From Arachis hypogaea (Eukaryota > Streptophyta > Magnoliopsida > Fabales > Fabaceae), in assembly GCF_003086295.3 (NCBI RefSeq), contig NC_092041.1, forward strand, positions 97,241,827 through 97,305,826: 64,000 nt of DNA, written 5' to 3'. Made by a program: the position numbers and the translations under genes. Below the pieces are notes generated by a model, which saw only the letters and a program-made list of their open reading frames with translations, did no database searches and was not told the DNA's origin. Shown here one piece after another: positions 10,863 through 24,479 of the stretch; positions within the stretch are counted from its first letter, which is position 1, and every line of letters begins with the position of its first letter.

Positions 10863-12394
10863 TTAGTCGTCCGGACTGAATGATATGGGTGGGGTCCTTT
10901 TAGAACTTGGCGTGGGACTAGACGACGAGACTGTTAGGACTTTGGCATCCTTTTTGTGTGCCGACTTCGACCTCGGAGTCGCGTCCCTTCCGATTACCAC
11001 ATTTACTATGGTGAGGCCGCGCTCATTGTCCTTGGGCTCTTGGCGTCGTTTTACCGTGCGGCTTTTGTCCTCCCTATCTCGGTCCCGTTCACGTCTTCTC
11101 GGCTCCCTGATGAGGTGGGAGAACTCGGCTAGCTTTTCGTCCCAGATCGCCTGCTCTAGCACGTCCTTCAGGTCGAAGCAATCCTGCGTCTTATGTCCAT
11201 AGCCCTTATGATAATCACAATAGAGGCTCTTGTTCCCCCCGTTTCGATCCTTTAGAGGTCGAGGCTTCGACAAGATTCCCTTCTCGGCTATCTGCTGATA
11301 ATCTTCTACAATGGGGACGGTGAGAGGGGTGTAATTGGTGAACTTCCCGACTCGAGTAAATGGCCCGGATGTCTTGCCTGGACCGCCGTCCCTGGCGCGC
11401 TCCTTCTGCCTTTTTCTACCACTGTGCTACCGAGGTTGATGATAGGAGGACTATCGCTCATTGGCAGCCACGACTTGACTGACTTCTTCATCGTTGATAT
11501 ATTCCTTGGCTACGCTTTGGATCTCCTGGATCGTCCACACCGGCTTTGTAGTGAGATGCTTCCTGAAATCCTCATTCAGAAGTCTGTTTGTCAAACACAA
11601 ACTGGCCACGGAGTCGGTTAGGCCGTCAATCTCCAAACACGCATCGTTGAACCAGTCCAAGTATTTTCTGGTCGACTCGCCGGGCCTTTGTGTCACCTCG
11701 AGTAAGTTGATCGGGTGTTTCGCCTTCGCGATTTGGGTAGTGAATTGGGCCAAGAAGGCGCGGCTGATGTCTGAGAACCTGGTGATAGAACCTTGCGGGG
11801 GCTATTAAACCACTGTATTGCGGGTCCCGCCAAGGTGACTGGGAAAGCGCTGCACCTGACTACGTCGCCTACCCCCTCCAAATTCATTCTGGCCTCGAAG
11901 GCCATTAGATGCTCCTGTGGGTCTTGAGTTCCATCGTACCTCATGTCCGTCGGCTTATCAAAGTGCTTTGGTAGCCGGACCTCGAGGATGGGATGGTGGA
12001 AGGGGGTTGCTCCCATGATCACGGGTCGTCACGTTCTCCTCGTTCTTTCTCCGTCGTCTTCCCGATCTCGCCCAGCGGCGCGAGTCCCTCTTGATCGGGC
12101 GTAGATGAAGGGGTCGTGCCGTCTTCTTGGGTGTTCCTGGTCTTCCCGGCTACTTTCAGATCCCGATCTTGGGATGGGAGTGCGCTGGGAGTGGCTTCTG
12201 TGAGAAGTTCTTCCCCGGCTCTCGGGAGACGAGGAATAGTTGGGATCGGAAGTTTGTTGACGGTGCTCCTGATCTACCAGCTGGTGCTCCAGGTTTTGCA
12301 CCCTATGGCGCAGTTCCTGCATTATCCTGGCGCTATCACGGCAGTTCCCCCGAAGGGGCGTCTTTCTTGGGCTCGTGAAGGTGGCTCGGGTCAT
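10863..12394 (-). pseudogene. gag: Tat-element gag
   Basis: It starts at ATG 12394 (MTRATFTSPRKTPL), then an R/S/H-rich basic region. An in-frame TGA at 12029-12031 looks like a CpG-mutated CGA codon. The capsid follows in the same frame (ILEVRLPKHFDKPTDMRYDG...DPQEHLMAFEARM...FPVTLAGPAIQWFN). Near 11790 a frameshift moves it to AQFTTQIAKAKHPINLLEVTQ...ESTRKYLDWFNDACLEIDG. After another break, an ORF at 10863-11273 holds a variant zinc knuckle, CDYHKGYGHKTQDC, where the second Cys of CCHC is His, a common Tat variant. A TAA at 10863-10865 separates it from the protease region. It is the Ty3/gypsy structural polyprotein, now broken. Confidence 0.88.
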
Positions 12395-12507
12395 CAAGGA
12401 GGGGACCTCGTGCGTCCCCGGGAGGAAGCCACAGAGGCTGACCCCCTCTGATTGGCCCTGTCACCCGGGTCCGCAGCACTTGCTACGACGTCCATTTACG
12501 CCAGTTC

Positions 12508-12524
12508 CCCACAGACGGCACCAA
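12508..12524 (-). other. Primer-binding site of the Tat element
   Basis: Immediately inside the 5' LTR, the minus strand reads TTGGTGCCGTCTGTGGG. This is the place and the form (TTGGYGCCGTCTGTGGG) seen at the PBS of many plant Tat-lineage elements. The exact primer tRNA is not asserted. Confidence 0.75.
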
Positions 12525-12963
12525 TGTTCGGTTAGTCGGGTACCAGACGGTTCGGAGGAATCTTCGGGTTGATGAGTAGGGGTATGGCCTGGTTCCGGGT
12601 TGTGGGAGCCAAATAGAGAGTAGCCGACGTCCCGAGTTCTTCGCGTGGAGAGGGGGTGTCACCTGCAAAGACACTCCGACGCTCTAGTCAGTCGAGATGC
12701 AGGCAGAAAAATAGGGGTAAAGTGATATGTGTGACGTACCTTGGGGAGGGGTAGGGCCCTCCCCTTATATATCATGTCAGGAAAGTGGGCCCCCCAGGGA
12801 GAGGCCTCCTTCTAGGAAGTTTACTTCCTCCCAGCTATTGTGCAGCTGGCAAGGAGAGTGCATGGCCGAATTGCCAGACAGGAGGGCACGACGACCCACC
12901 CAAACGGGTCGGTAAGTACCGGGCCGGGTCGGTCCCATGCCTAATATGGGCTGAACCGTAACA
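12525..12963 (-). repeat. 5' LTR of the Tat element
   Basis: This 439-bp LTR starts tgttcggttagtcggg and ends gaaccgtaaca (plus strand), then the attat duplication. In transcription orientation it has a TATA-like GATATATAAGGGG motif near 12762-12774. It differs from the 3' LTR mainly by transitions, many at CpG or CpNpG sites. Confidence 0.92.
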
Positions 12964-13232
12964 ATTATATTTATAAAAATTTACATCAAAATTTAAATTT
13001 TAAAATCTTTTTAAGAATCACATTTTGAAATATTTTAAAAAAAATTTATCGTTAACAAATTTTAAAGATACTTTTGTCAACAACTTAATCCTTTACTGCA
13101 TATTTAATAGATTACTCATAAAAAAAATAGATATCCTAAATGAAGGATAAATTATTATTTTTTATTATAAAGAATTTGATTGTAGATAATTCTAACTGTA
13201 AAATATATAAATTAATTCAATATTTATGAAAA

Positions 13233-14746
13233 GGGTAAAGTATACTTTTTATCCCTAAATTTTGCTAAAAGTTTTAAAAATATCCCTAAGTTTTGATTTG
13301 TTTCAATTTTGTCTCTCAAATTTTCGATTTAAATCAATTTTATCCTTATTACTAATTTTTTGATAATTAATATTTTTCTTTCCAAATATACCACTCCCTT
13401 ATTATACCTATCATCATCATCACAATCTCCTATCTCTCTTTCTTTCTCTCTTTTCATCTTCACCGTCCTCTCCACCCCATCATCATCACAACCCTTTGTC
13501 TCTTTTTCTTTATCTTCATCTCCATCACCTCCATCACCACCATCTCCGTTGAGTCCCAATCTTCGATGACCACCACTCTTTTCCTTCTTCTTCGCGCAAA
13601 CCCAGACACAACGAAGCCATCGCTCTTCCTCCTTCTCTGTTAGCAAATAGAGAATGAAATGTGGGATAGGTTCTATGGAACTGATTTTTGGAGGAGCTCT
13701 TCTCGCAGGATCCCTCTAGCAATGCTCTTACCACTTTTCACTCTCAATATATTCATTGAAATTTCAAAAAGCATGCATTTTTGCCCAATAATGAAGTTTA
13801 AAAAAAACCATACCTTTTTGATGATGTAGGTGTCTAAAGATGTTGTCTTTTCTCTCATCCTCCTTTTCTTCTTATTTTTTCTCTTTTTTTAATTTTTAAT
13901 TTTTTTTTTTGGGAGAGGGGAGGAGGTTGGAGTATGATCATGGTCATGATGATAAATTTGTTTGTTTTGGATGTTGGCATTTTGAGAAATGAGAAGAAGT
14001 GTGTTGAAATGGATCATGTTTGGTTCTTTGTCATTTAATTTTTGTGTTATTAATTTTTCAATGAGGTATAGTCCGAGTAATATTGAAAGGAAGAAACTTT
14101 GTTGTTGGGATCAGGGTTTCAGGTTGGTGTGACAGCAAAAGAATTTTGCTTTGCTTTGTGTGAAATCTGGAAACAAAAAAAAGAGGAAGAAACTTTGTTG
14201 TTTGGGTTAGGGTTTTAGGTTGGTGTGGCAGCAAAAGGATTTTACTTTGCTTTATGTGAAATTTGGAAACAAAAAAAAAGGTATTAACCCAACTAGTACT
14301 AATAATTAATGAGGCTAGGTTTGCTAGCAGAGAAGGAGGAAGAGCGATGGCTTCGTTGTTGCTGGGTTTGTGCGAAGAAGAAATAAAAGGGTGGTGGTCA
14401 TCAAAGATTGGGGCTCAACGGAGATGGAGAGTCAGAGAAGAAAGGAGAAAGAAGGAGAATGAGGGGTTTGGCCAGTGACGATGAAAAAAGGGGTTGACAA
14501 TGGTTACTCAATAATGATGATGGTGGTGGAAATGACGGTGAGGATGAAAAAAGAAAAAGAAAGAGAGACAAAGGATTGTGATGATGATGATTATAGGTAT
14601 AATAAGAGAGGGGTATATTTGAAAAAAAAATATTAATTATCAAAAAATTAGTAATAAGGGTAAAATTGATGCAAATCGAAAATTTGAGGGACAAAATTGA
14701 AACAAATCAAAACTTAGGGATATTTTTAAAACTTTTAAGTTTATTC
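13233..14746. mobile_element. Second foldback Mutator-like element, 1514 bp
   Basis: The left arm starts gggtaaagtatactttt and is mirrored by a right arm ending at 14746. About 20-25 bases near the right tip have been lost. Flanks are ttatgaaaa (13224-13232) and ttataaaaa (14747-14755), a 9-bp duplication with one mismatch. The arms extend well past 400 bp. The CT-rich, serine-codon-rich segment 13410-13640 reappears inverted at 14310-14620, including a cttcgcgcaaaccca block matched by tgggtttgtgcgaag. ORFs here (for example 13329-13646, 14401-14694) are low-complexity translations of the arms, not genes. Confidence 0.8.
14088..14279. repeat. 96-bp tandem duplication in the loop of the second foldback element
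   Basis: Two adjacent units begin aggaagaaactttgttg at 14088 and 14184. Each contains caggttggtgtgrcagcaaaa-type sequence and ends in a short A run. They are about 90 percent identical by eye. Confidence 0.75.
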
Positions 14747-14799
14747 TTATAAAAAATTAAATTAATTCAATGTTTGGGAGGCATCGAATACATTTTTGA

Positions 14800-14975
14800 A
14801 AAAGTTTAAGAAATCAAGAATTTTATTAAAATTTGGTCAGTATTTAACTAACAAAAGAGTAATAACACACTATTAGATATAATCTCACACTATTAAAAAT
14901 ATTAATAATAACTAATAAATAACTACAAATTACAAAATTTGCTATTCCTAACACTCTTCTAAATTTATATATTAT
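14800..14975. mobile_element. Dispersed MITE-like repeat, copy 1
   Basis: The sequence ttaaaatttggtcag...atataatctcacactattaaaa...ctacaaattacaaaattt is shared with 59685-60435 (same orientation) and 19905-20075 (opposite orientation). The outer ends are weakly inverted (gtttaagaaatcaa against gagtgttaggaata). The family has the size of a MITE. No clear target duplication was found. Confidence 0.5.
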
Positions 14976-15550
14976 GTTTAAATCTTTCATTATATTTTAT
15001 TACGAAGTGAGACAATCCAATGCTACGTATATTTCTTCCACATAAACCGCTAGGGAAGCATAAGTGCATAACCTAACTCTGTTTCCAATCTAGAATAAAG
15101 AACACACACAAATGTTGAACACTAAATTAGGAGAATACATTATTAGTCATATGTATAAAATATTTTCAGTTTTTCACACTGAAAAGACATATCAAAAATT
15201 TTTTTTTTTTTTTGGCGATTAATCGGGGCAAAGACATATCAAATTTATTTCTATCAAATGTCCAATTGAACAGAGTTATCACATTTTTTCCCATTTCCCT
15301 GTCCTTCTTCTGAGGTCGAAAATCGCAATCCTTTTTTTCCCTCTCATGAAAAAACACAAAGATGTGTATTAGTATCCACTCATGCAAGTACCCATAATCT
15401 GGCCCACATTAAAAAAATTAAAGGGTGAAGCCCAAAGAACCATGAATAGGAGGAATGAAAATGTACACACATGCCTTGTGTAAGAAAATGCACGGTAGCC
15501 ATATGATGATTGAAGCCACAACCCACAAGTGAGAAACACAAGTGAGAGAA
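14976..15550. other. Upstream flank of GAPA
   Basis: No gene is seen. The 14976-15160 segment is moderately complex and may still be part of a repeat. The remainder is the distal promoter region of GAPA. Confidence 0.4.
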
Positions 15551-15747
15551 GAACCAATCAGAACCATTCAATAGAGTGAGAGTGCTATCCATAATCTCAT
15601 CCTCATGTGTCACAACCACACATCCATGCTCACCCTTTCTCTTTGGCGCTTATTAAACTTAACAACTCACAATATCATGAAACCTCATTCACCATTTTTT
15701 CTTCAAAGCTCTACCACCAATACAACTACTACTACTACACCTTCACT
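15551..15747 (+). promoter_or_regulatory. Proximal promoter and 5' UTR of GAPA
   Basis: A CCAAT motif sits at about 15552-15556 (gaaccaatcag). A weak TATA-like tattaaac at 15651-15658 lies about 95 bases before the ATG, which would give a 5' UTR of about 65 bases. That leader is C/A/T-rich with an act repeat just before the start codon. No canonical CACGTG G-box was seen in this stretch. Confidence 0.45.
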
Positions 15748-17994
<2,247 letters not shown>

Positions 17995-18174
17995 AAGTCA
18001 AAGTCAAAGTTAGCCAACAATAATAATAATAATTGTTAATTATATGTAATTTTGTATTATTATTACTACTATTACCACTACACTTGTTAAGCTTCATTTT
18101 TCAGCTTTGTGCCAAGAACTTGTACCGAGAAATAGAACCATCAATTTTCTCTTTTGATTGCCTCTTATTGTGCA

Positions 18175-18180
18175 ATAAAA
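18175..18180 (+). terminator. Polyadenylation signal of GAPA
   Basis: AATAAA lies 181 bases after the stop codon, in a T-rich 3' flank. This fits a plant near-upstream element. Confidence 0.6.
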
Positions 18181-18199
18181 ATTCTTGCCTTCAACTCTA

Positions 18200-19445
18200 G
18201 AAGTTATTTAGAGTTAAGAGATGGTTATCGGTAGCTATAAATTGACTAGCGAATAATCAATAATGTGATGATACCTGACATAATCCAACAATAATATTGC
18301 AGTATTGCACATTCAAAACTTGGTTCATAATTAAAAAGATTTAACTCGTAATCCAAACGTCGAGGAAGATTTTTATTTAATTCACTGTGTCCTCTACTTT
18401 ACTAAAATTGACAAAGACAACAGTCCTTCCTCCTCGCGTCGTTTTGGCTCAGACGTGACTTTAGTGGTTTTTTATAAATGACTCATTTTAATTTCTGAAA
18501 TTAAATATTTTGTATTAAATTAATTTTTTTATTAATTTTTTTATAAATTTAAAATTTTTAATATTTTTAAATATATTTATTTTAATTTTATTTTTTTATA
18601 TATTATTTAAATATAAATATTTATATAAAATATTTTTAAAATTTTAGTTTTAATTATACAAATTTTTTTATAATATTTTATTAAAAGAATTATATAAGAT
18701 ATTGATATTGGTTTAGAAAAAAGTGTAAGTAAGAGTATAATAATATTTTTTTATATAATTTTTTTAATATTTAACATTTTAATAAATATTTTAAGAATAT
18801 TTGATAAAACACTTGTTAACTAATATAAATTTATTATTACCATCCGTTGACAAGAAGCAATAATAAAGTTTTGGATTTAGTTAACATGTGCTCTATTAAT
18901 ACAAGTTAAAATTATTAATTAAAAAATTTATTATAAAAAATTGTATAATAAGAAATATAATTAAAATTAGTGTATAAAAAATATTAAAAATTTTAAATTT
19001 ACAAAAAAAGGAGAAAAAACTGACGAAGGAATTAATTTGATGCATGACATTCAATTTCAAAGACTAAATTAAGTCATAAACAAAAAGACCAATTTGGTGC
19101 ATATGTAATGATGACATAGTGAATGACATATGGACAAATAACATTGTGACACGTAACATGATCAGACACGTGGCAAATAGCATTATAACCGTGATATAAC
19201 CACCCATGTCAATATGCCACATGTTGCTGACCAACACGTCATCATATTATTACACGTGATCAAATCATGAGGTGATACGTGTCACCAAAGGTCGACGTCA
19301 TCAAGCCATGTCAGCGTGGCGTTAACGGAAAACAGGTCAATGATTAATATGGTATAATTTTTTAATTTCAAAAACCGCAATTAATACAATTAAAATTTTA
19401 AAGATGATTTTAATACACAGCGTCAATCTTAGAGACCACTTTGTC
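18200..19445. other. AT-rich inverted-repeat region with a cluster of ACGT motifs
   Basis: No gene is seen. The segment 18475-18690 is a diverged inverted copy of 18900-19085 (both contain a taaatttaaaatttttaat core in opposite orientation), so this is probably a decayed foldback transposon. Six ACGT cores (acacgtaac, acacgtggc, acacgtcat, acacgtgat, tacgtgtca, gacgtcatc) fall between 19148 and 19300. Exact element ends and target duplication could not be set. Confidence 0.4.
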
Positions 19446-19904
19446 TCATGGTTTGCAGAGCCGATGTAACACTCTTTTCAGTTAGCTTATGGGCTGTTAC
19501 TTGTTATTTCACATAGAATTGGAGCTTTATTAGATCGACTATATTGGGCTTCATGAAATTTGAAAGAAGAAGTTATGAATTTAGGCCCATACCATTGACT
19601 CCAAAAAAGAAATGGTCTTTACCAACATGAAATGAAATTAGTTAAAGTAGTATGCTGATCTTTTATCAGTAATCTTGGATGAGTTTTGGTTTGGGAACAC
19701 AAGAAGTCCTCGCTTTAGATTATGTTCAATCAGCACCTACTTAGTCCTCGCTAAGATTGAGTTTTGGATTTCAACCTAGTGGAATCAGAATAACCACAAT
19801 TCTTGGCAATATGATGCAAATGGCAATATGTTCACTACAACGAAAACTAATATTCATTTTCATGACTGTTAGTGTAGAAAAAAAAATCATTATTTTAGAA
19901 AATA

Positions 19905-20075
19905 AGAGGAGTGCTAGGGGTCAGCAGATTTGGTGAGTTGTAGCCATCAATTAGCCATCAATAGTGCATTTAATGGTGTAAGATTTCATCTAATGATAGA
20001 GAATCACTCATTTTTATTTTGCTAACTAAGTGTTGGCCAAATTTTAATAAATTTATTGTCCCTAAACTTTTCCAA
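19905..20075. mobile_element. Dispersed MITE-like repeat, copy 2 (inverted)
   Basis: It starts gtgctaggggtcagcaga and contains tgatgg-type phrases (ccatcaattagccatcaa), taatggtgtaagatttcatc and ggccaaattttaataaa. This is the reverse complement of the repeat at 14800-14975 and 59685-60435. The outer ends are inverted relative to one another (gtgctaggggtc against gtttagggacaa). Confidence 0.55.
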
Positions 20076-21095
20076 AAATATACAAAACTATTAGTAAACA
20101 CCATTTTTTTTTATTAACGTTTGTTTATTACCGAGAGTCTATTACTCGAACCTTGAAGTTAGAGTAAAACATTTGTTTCATTTTGTAACTAAATATTTGA
20201 GTTCCAGTCCCAATCTCTATTATTTAACAGGAAAAAACCAAAATAGTATGAATCAAACAGCATAATACTGTATTAATTAGATGTTTTCTAATTTGAGAAC
20301 ATTATTTGCAGCTGGCATTTTCTTTCTCTTTCTCTAATAGCCTATAATTTTTATATATTATATTCAGTACAGTCACTTTAATACTGGTTAATTAAAACAG
20401 TGACCTATTACTTTGAGAAAATCTATATCACCGACTCTGAGAGAAATGTAATTTGTGTATGTGTAAGTAAGTAAGTTGTAACAATGCATTATTTGGTGAT
20501 ACGGTCCACACTGCACAATTTTTTGGACCCGTCCTGATCACTTTTTCTTTGTTGTTATTACTATGCACTTTTTATTCCAGAGTCCAAAAGGTCATGGTCT
20601 CCGAGATTAAAGAGTCAGAGATTGCTCCGCCATGTTTGAATTTTACATTTTAGGCAATAAAATAAGTATAAGGATGGCAAACAACCTCTACTACTATTCC
20701 TGTGGGGTTGATCACAATTTGTTTGTTTGAACAAACAAGGTTAATCTTTTATTTAGATTTTTCAAAACACTTTTTTCTTTATTAATTAATAGAAACAATA
20801 GTGTATTATTCCTTCTACTATCGATAGTTTCATTAAAATTAGTTTACAATTTGTAACATGATGGTAAAAAAAGTGAAAAATAAATTCATAAATAATAATA
20901 TAGAGCTGATATATTTAGTATTATTATCTACTATTTTTTTTACATAATTATCTACTATTTAATATGGTTGAATTTAGCATTGAATATATATATTACTAGC
21001 TTATGTATGTAATACTGAATTCTTGAATTTTGGTAAATTTATAGTTAATATACATAGGCCAAAATATATAGTTAATAAACAAAGAATCATTTTAT
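20076..21095. other. Intergenic DNA, nothing recognised
   Basis: AT-rich sequence with no supportable ORF, RNA gene or repeat boundary. Confidence 0.5.
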
Positions 21096-23450
21096 TTATG
21101 TATGGAAAGATTGGCCTGTTTGATTGCTCATAAAATTTTTGATGAGGAATGGAATAGTCTGGTGATCATTTTTTATGAGGGTTCAATAGTATCTCACTTT
21201 ATATTTGTAGATGATCTCTTCTTATTTTATAAAGCAATAAAAGGTTAGGTTAAGATGGTTATAAATGTATATTGAATACTTTTTTGTAAGGTTTCGGAAA
21301 TAAAGGTAAATCATAAAAAATTTTGGTACTTCTGCCTAGAGAGACATCTTTATTGGAGCATCTAGCATCCGTTTCATTCAAAAACTTCGAAAATACTTGG
21401 AATTTGACCTAGACCATGTTTATACCAGTAAAAGATGTGCCCAAGAAATCATTGAGAAAATTAAAAAAAGATTGGCTTTTTAAAAGGGTAGACTTCTTAA
21501 TAGAGCCAGGGAACTATGTTTATAAAATCTGTTGTTTCTTCCATTCCAATCTATCAAATGTAAATTTATTTAGGAAAATTCTACGGTGCTGATCCATATT
21601 ATCAGCATGGGATGATGATAATGCGTGGCAGTTTGAGAGTGTGACACTTGGTAATACTTCTTCTTTTTGTTAATGTTGTTTATTTTCCGTTCCATCACTT
21701 TTCTTAGTTATAATTAATGAATTTGCTAAGTATTTTTGGTTTGTGGGCTGATAATGGACTATAGTGAATAATACTTCATACGATTCCCAATAAAAAAAGA
21801 AAACATTATCCCAACTAAAAAACATAAAAAAATTTATTTGTTTAATAATTAAAATTCGCTAAATAATAGAGTTTTTTTTTAACTTTGAAATACATAAAAT
21901 AGATGATTTTATTTTATTTAAGAATTTTAATTAACTTGTCTTTATCTTTTTAAATGTATAAAATATCAAAAATATCTTTTTTTTATAAATAAGTGTCTAG
22001 CAAAAATAGTTTTATCAAAGATAGAATTATTTACAAATTAAATGAGAATTTAATATATTTAACAGTAATTTCAATTCAAAAAATAGAATTCAATTCTACT
22101 TATATATTAAAATCATTCCAAATCAAGAAAGAAGAAACTAAATTCTAAATAAAAATAAATTTTTTTTCTTCATAGAATGCAATCCTTATCTCATATTAAA
22201 AAAGTTTTCACACAAAATTTTTAAATATACAAACTTATCAACTTGATAATTTTGTGTGTTGGTAATTTTGTGTGTTGATAATTCTTTGTAGATTATATCT
22301 TTAATTTGGTGTGTTGATAATTTTGTATTTTCAAAGAGTGTGTTTGAATTTTTTTTTTTTAATATGAGATAAGGATAGCATTTTATGAAAAAAATTATTT
22401 TTATTTAAAATTTAATTTTTTGATTTGGAATGATTTTAATATATATAAGTAAAATTGAATTCTATTTTTTGAATTGAAATTACTGTTAAATATGTTAAAT
22501 TCTTATTTGATTTGTAAATAACTCTATCTTTGATAAAAAAAAATTTGCTAGAGACTTATTTATAAAAAAAAAAGATATTTTTGACATTTTATACCTTTAA
22601 AAAGATAAAGACAAGTGAATTGAAATTCTTAAATAAAATAAAATCACCTATTTTATGTATTTCAAAGTAAAAAAAGAAAGTTCTATTCTTTAGCGAATTT
22701 TAATTATTAAACAAATAAAAATAATTTATGTTTTTTATTGGGATAATATTTTTTTTATTGAAAATGGTATGAAGTATTATCTACTATGGTCCATTAACAG
22801 CCATAAACCAAAAATACTTAAGGGTATCATTAATCATAACTAAACAAAGTAATGAGAACGAAAAATAAACATCAACAAAAAGAAGAATTATTAACTGTCA
22901 CACTCCCAAATTGCCATGCATTATCATCATCCCATGTTGATAATATGCATCAGCACCGTAGAATCTCCCATTTATTTATTACCAACTTATGCTTGTAAAA
23001 AAATAAATTGTGATGCGTCAGCTTTTGTGAAAAGGTAGGAACGAAGGGAGAAGTCTTTCCCTGTTCAAATGAGATATATTAATCTCTCCTAAAAATTTTA
23101 GAGGCCTTGGTATTAGGAAAATGCATTCTATGAATACTCTTTTGGTGGAAAAACTGTCCTGGCAGGTTCTCATTAGTAGTGCCAAATCTTGGGTTCATAT
23201 TCTTATTAGGAATATATACATGAAGAATAGTTGCAGCTTAGATTTAAACATTCAAAATAATTTTTCTAATTATTGGAGAAGCATTGTCTAAGCCTTTAGT
23301 TGATTGAAGGAATGCTTCTTATGGTGTACTGGTTAGATGGAGCAATCTCTTTGGCATGATTTTTGACTCCTGTTGGCAAGCTCCGTGATAACCTCCCTCA
23401 TTTCGATTGTAAAAATGAATATGTTTGGCATAATGGCACTTGACATTTAG
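21096..23450 (+). pseudogene. LINE reverse transcriptase fragment, split by a nested MULE
   Basis: Before the insertion (21096-21572) the plus strand translates, with stops and shifts, to RT pieces such as CMERLACLIAHKI and SHFIFVDDLFLFYKA. The FVDD box corresponds to the catalytic FADD/YADD. The fragment ends near KSVVSSIPIYQM. After it (22979-23450) the same protein resumes with a PKNFRGLGIRKMHSMNTLLVEKLSWQ segment typical of the C-terminal side of L1-type plant LINE RT, then SNYWRSIV. The 5' half of ORF2 is missing. The nested element is at 21573-22969. Confidence 0.75.
21573..22969. mobile_element. Third foldback Mutator-like element, near-complete palindrome of 1397 bp
   Basis: The left end ggaaaattctacggtgctgat is mirrored by a right end whose reverse complement is gggagattctacggtgctgat. 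Inverted arms of nearly 680 bp run almost to the centre, leaving a short loop near 22200-22370 with repeats of the type ttgataattttgtgtgttg. Target duplications atttattta are perfect (21564-21572, 22970-22978). The arms match closely over most of their length with scattered differences. It carries no coding capacity and interrupts a LINE pseudogene. The 9-bp duplication places it in the Mutator group. Confidence 0.88.
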
Positions 23451-23783
23451 TGTTAGAATAAATTGTTTTATAATTCAGATTACTTATATTAAACTATCAA
23501 AAATATATATCATAATGTGAAAGTGTATTTATACTTATAAAAGTGATAGAAGAGTTGTTTCAATTTTTTTCAACTAAAATCTTTTGTGATATAGCTAAAT
23601 TGTAACTTTTCTGATAGAAAAGGAGCAACAGAGGCAGTTTTGTTATCTTAGGGATCGAAACCATGAAGTCATTATTTATATTTGAGTATGGCATCCATTA
23701 AACTCTAAAACCTAAATAAAAATAGTATCTAAAGTCCAAATAAAAATACTATTAGATTTTATTCTCATTTAATTCCAAATTAA

Positions 23784-24212
23784 AGCTTAGTTTTATAAAG
23801 TTTTTACTTTTCAAAAGTAGCTTATAAAAGCTAATTTTTAAAAGATAGCTTTTTAAAAGTTGTAGTATTTATGTTTGGTAAATCAAATTAAAAATAGATT
23901 TCAATAAACATAAGCAACAACAATTGCGTTTGGTAAAATAGCTTTTAAAATTTTAAAATACTATAATAGACATAAATGTAAGCGTTAAATTTAAAAATTA
24001 GTTAACATATGAGATTATATTAGACTTTTAAATTTTGAAAAGTACAAATCAACTTTAAAAAGCTTTACCTTAAGTACTTTCAAAAGTATCTCAATCTTTT
24101 AAAAGCTGCAAATACAAGCACATAGTCTTTTTTATTTACCGAACACAAATTGAGGAGCTTGAGCTTTTAAAAAGCACAAATACCTCTTCGAAAAGCTTTA
24201 CCAAACCAAGTC
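23784..24212. mobile_element. Possible Harbinger/Tourist-like MITE
   Basis: The left end (gcttagttttataaagttttt) resembles the reverse complement of the right end (acttggtttggtaaagctttt) at about 15 of 21 positions. The flanks are taa on both sides (23781-23783, 24213-24215), which fits the 3-bp TAA/TTA target of PIF/Harbinger MITEs. Aaagctt and agcttttaaaa motifs recur inside. The ends are too diverged for certainty. Confidence 0.4.
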
Positions 24213-24442
24213 TAATAATAATTATGATTTATTCAATTTAGCATTTATAACAATAAATGAGATCACTGTTATATAAATTATTTAATTTAAAATAGCATAA
24301 TTTGTGATTATAATTAATATATGTATTACTTACAAATAAATTAAAAAATTAAATAATTTTCCAACACTTAGATGGTTTGTTCACTCTTCTTCCAAATAAT
24401 ATAAAGAGTTGATACTTGATATATTTTTAACCCCTCTCTTCT

Positions 24443-24476
24443 AGCTAGAGATTTTTCTAGCTAGAGATTTTTCGGG
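24443..24476. repeat. Short tandem duplication
   Basis: Two copies of tagctagagatttttc lie side by side, just upstream of the LINE ORF1 pseudogene. Confidence 0.6.
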
Positions 24477-24479
24477 CTG

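Larger units (their letters stand above)
3660..12963 (-). mobile_element. Complete Tat-lineage Ty3/gypsy LTR retrotransposon, decayed
   Basis: Two LTRs of about 440 bp (3660-4099 and 12525-12963), each starting TG and ending CA on the plus strand, bound 9.3 kb. The five bases just outside are attat on both sides (3655-3659, 12964-12968), a perfect target duplication. Gag-pol runs on the minus strand, so the right LTR is the 5' LTR. Gag, protease, RT, RNase H, a second (archaeal-type) RNase H and integrase follow in that order, interrupted by stops and frameshifts. The double RNase H is characteristic of the plant Tat clade. A spliced gene on the opposite strand sits between pol and the 3' LTR, as known for Retand-like members. 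The LTRs differ at roughly 40 sites by eye (about 9 percent), which suggests an insertion a few million years old. Confidence 0.93.

Noticed and set aside
8250..10866. Plus-strand ORFs of 60-141 residues opposite pol
   Set aside because: They are shadows of the RT, RNase H and integrase frames. Only the antisense gene at 4785-6640 has splice sites and its own coding signature.
3660..12963. Endogenous pararetrovirus as an explanation for the RT/RNase H region
   Set aside because: LTRs, a primer-binding site, integrase domains and a 5-bp target duplication show an LTR retrotransposon. No movement-protein or virus-type coat region was seen.
13329..14694. Low-complexity ORFs (D/K/E-rich and S/P-rich)
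   Set aside because: They lie on the two inverted arms of the foldback element and mirror each other.
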